The notes under the pieces are model-generated. The model was not told the origin of the DNA and searched no databases. It saw only the letters and a list, made by a program, of their open reading frames with translations. 24,657 nt of DNA. Source: an uncultured Clostridia bacterium (GTDB lineage Bacteria; Bacillota; Clostridia; Lachnospirales; CAG-274). The position numbers and the translations under genes are program-made. Location of the stretch: contig CANQBT010000015.1 of assembly GCA_947589405.1 (NCBI GenBank), positions 1 to 24,657 on the forward strand. The letters run 5' to 3'. Positions 23,704 to 24,657 of this stretch are shown here, piece by piece. Within the stretch, counting starts at the first letter, position 1. The number at the start of each line of letters is the position of its first letter.

Positions 23704-24241
23704 ATTTTTCTCCTTCCTTATTCAACAAATGACAGCCAAAAAACTGTCTGTTAAGGCTATCCAGCCTTTTAAGCTCTCTTTCATATTCTTCCAGAAGAAA
23801 ATCCCGTCTTGCCTTCCTTAGTGCAAGCTCTCCCTCCATATCCCTTATGCAGTTCACCTGAGAGCCAAGATCTCCAAGCTGTTTTTCAATAGCCGATATT
23901 TCGCCTTTTATTTCCCTTTTGTCATCGTTTATACACCTTAGCTCATCTATAAGCGTCACAGCCATTTCGGAAATGTCCTCTCGAATATCCTCCGCCGTTT
24001 CAAGCTCTATTATGCGATCTGCAATGCGCTTTCCTCTTTCAGTTATTTCCTTTAGCTCGTCTTTGAGCAAGGCAAGCCTTTCTCCTGCTGATATTTCAGC
24101 TTTTTCCCTCCGGGTAACGCCTTTTTCCAAGAGCCTTTGTACCTGAGCTATCCTTCTTTGATTCCTTCCGTTTATAAGTGCCTTTTCAATATGTGCAATA
24201 CGTCTTTTTGTGCGCTTTATATCCTTTTGCATATTCGCCAT
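23696..24241 (-). CDS. Coiled-coil protein preceding the LysM tail gene
   Basis: The 181-residue protein is very rich in Lys, Arg and Glu. Near-continuous helix with heptad-like patterns covers about residues 5-165 (KRTKRRIAHIEKAL, LLKDELKEITERGKRIADRIIELE, DKREIKGEISAIEKQLGDL). I recognise no family. AAAGGAGG is only 2 nt from the ATG at 24241; an ATG three codons later (24232, MQKDIKRTK) has better spacing and could be the real start. It overlaps the LysM gene by 8 nt and is the first gene of the three-gene cluster. It may be a shortened tail-length or scaffold-like component, but this is inference. Confidence 0.65.
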   Translation of the reverse strand: MANMQKDIKRTKRRIAHIEKALINGRNQRRIAQVQRLLEKGVTRREKAEISAGERLALLKDELKEITERGKRIADRIIELETAEDIREDISEMAVTLIDELRCINDDKREIKGEISAIEKQLGDLGSQVNCIRDMEGELALRKARRDFLLEEYERELKRLDSLNRQFFGCHLLNKEGEKYV

Positions 24242-24280
24242 GACCTCCTTTATGTTTCTCCGGAGTCAGCGTAACACAAA

Positions 24281-24300
24281 AAGTGCGACAAAGTGCGACA
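24281..24300. repeat. Perfect 10-bp tandem repeat upstream of the tail cluster
   Basis: AAGTGCGACA occurs twice in direct succession, between the terminator at 24309-24343 and the first tail gene. It is positioned like a regulator binding site. No convincing -10/-35 pair for the - strand genes is visible around it. Confidence 0.7.
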
Positions 24301-24308
24301 AATATAAC

Positions 24309-24343
24309 AAAAAACCTTTCCTTGTCATAGCGACTAGGAAAGG
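24309..24343 (-). terminator. Hairpin terminator upstream of the tail cluster
   Basis: CCTTTCCT (24315-24322) pairs with AGGAAAGG (24336-24343) and inner GTC/GAC can add pairs. On the - strand six T follow (complement of 24309-24314); on the + strand a CTTTT follows. It would insulate the tail genes from tRNA-side transcripts. The rest of 24344-24561 shows no gene, only AT-rich sequence. Confidence 0.7.
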
Positions 24344-24413
24344 CTTTTCGATTACTTATATACTTTTTTATGTTTTGTTATACAAAATGAATTTAATACT
24401 CCTCTGCTGCGGA

Positions 24414-24430
24414 AAACAGATTGTCTGTTT
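24414..24430. repeat. Short palindrome AAACAGA-TTG-TCTGTTT
   Basis: A perfect 7-bp inverted repeat with a 3-bp centre in the otherwise featureless AT-rich gap between the tRNA and the tail cluster. It could be an operator, but no adjacent promoter supports this. Confidence 0.4.
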
Positions 24431-24561
24431 AAATAGTTTCTTTGTCATTTCTTGACCGTAATGTTATAAATACCATATCATTAATTTTTTCCGTTTTAAA
24501 CTATCGACAAAAACGAATTTTTGACCTTTTCGGAGTGTATTTTTGTTATTTACAAACATTG

Positions 24562-24587
24562 AAAAAAGCCTGTATTTAACAGGCTTT
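24562..24587 (-). terminator. Terminator of the tRNA-Lys transcript
   Basis: On the - strand AAAGCCTGT-TAAAT-ACAGGCTTT forms a perfect 9-bp stem followed by six T (complement of 24562-24567). It starts 9 nt after the tRNA 3' end. Confidence 0.85.
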
Positions 24588-24595
24588 CAACAGTA

Positions 24596-24657
24596 TGAGC
24601 CACTCGGGACTCGAACCCGAGACCCCTTGATTAAAAGTCAAGTGCTCTAGCCTGCTG
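24596..24657 (-). tRNA. tRNA-Lys (anticodon UUU), 5' end outside window
   Basis: On the - strand the anticodon arm CTTGA-CTTTTAA-TCAAG presents UUU. The T arm TCGGG-TTCGAGT-CCCGA and the 3' acceptor strand GTGGCTC with discriminator A are intact. The 5' acceptor strand and part of the D arm lie beyond the right edge. CCA is not encoded. tRNA genes are frequent integration sites for phages, but no attachment-site duplication is visible within the window. Confidence 0.93.

Noticed and set aside
22270..24657. Integration of the tail cluster into tRNA-Lys as an attachment site
   Set aside because: No second copy of the tRNA 3' end is visible left of the cluster and no integrase is in the window, so the proximity to the tRNA cannot be called an att site.
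1..24657. CRISPR array or IS transposase
   Set aside because: No set of regularly spaced direct repeats and no transposase reading frame were seen on either strand.

Overview
The window looks like chromosome from a low-GC anaerobic Firmicute, probably a gut-type Clostridium relative. Supporting signs are strong AAGGAGG-type ribosome binding sites, heavy use of ATA (Ile) and AGA (Arg) codons, a dockerin-tagged glycosidase, the oxygen-independent (cbi-type) cobalamin route, U-rich hairpin terminators and a palindromic intergenic repeat of a type I associate with gut Clostridia. The exact genus cannot be read from the sequence.

Layout. (1) 1-3304, + strand: the 3' part of a geranylgeranyl-reductase-like FAD oxidoreductase, then a Phd/ParE-type toxin-antitoxin pair. 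A second, diverged copy of the last 20 codons of the oxidoreductase starts at the toxin stop codon, so the toxin-antitoxin pair appears to sit in the 3' end of that gene. A small membrane protein and a DUF697-type GTPase follow from their own promoter. (2) 3483-8174, - strand: a four-gene ABC operon (ATPase, ABC-2 permease, GldG-like auxiliary protein, DUF4340 protein) resembling the Gld/ABC-2 auxiliary systems. (3) 8327-10472, - strand: an SPFH-domain protein with two C-terminal zinc ribbons, then a secreted or membrane Tim44-like protein with its own zinc ribbon. The SPFH gene is thrown out of frame near its start by one extra AT in an (AT)n run. (4) 10651-14078, + strand: a GH105-like unsaturated glucuronyl/galacturonyl hydrolase with a type I dockerin, then D-Ala-D-Ala ligase and glutamate racemase (peptidoglycan precursor supply), closed by a terminator. 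(5) 14197-21818, + strand: cobalamin genes cbiD, cbiF, cbiG, cbiH and a triple fusion cobK/cbiJ-cbiE-cbiT, with a DUF1016/YhcG-type PD-(D/E)XK protein wedged between cbiG and cbiH, and a lipoprotein gene coupled to the 3' end. (6) 21819-22269: a strong terminator and a mirror-symmetric palindromic element of about 260 bp. (7) 22270-24241, - strand: three genes around an XkdP-like LysM tail protein, i.e. a small phage-tail-derived cluster. (8) The window ends in the 3' part of tRNA-Lys(UUU), with its terminator.

Functionally, most of the window is housekeeping and envelope biology (cell wall precursors, ABC/SPFH envelope proteins, corrin-ring synthesis). Small foreign pieces (the toxin-antitoxin pair, the YhcG-like gene, the palindromic repeat and the tail-gene trio) are scattered at its gene boundaries. 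The observations most worth checking are the duplicated gene end around the toxin-antitoxin pair, the (AT)n frameshift in the SPFH gene, the mirror-modular repeat, and the stand-alone tail-gene trio near the tRNA.
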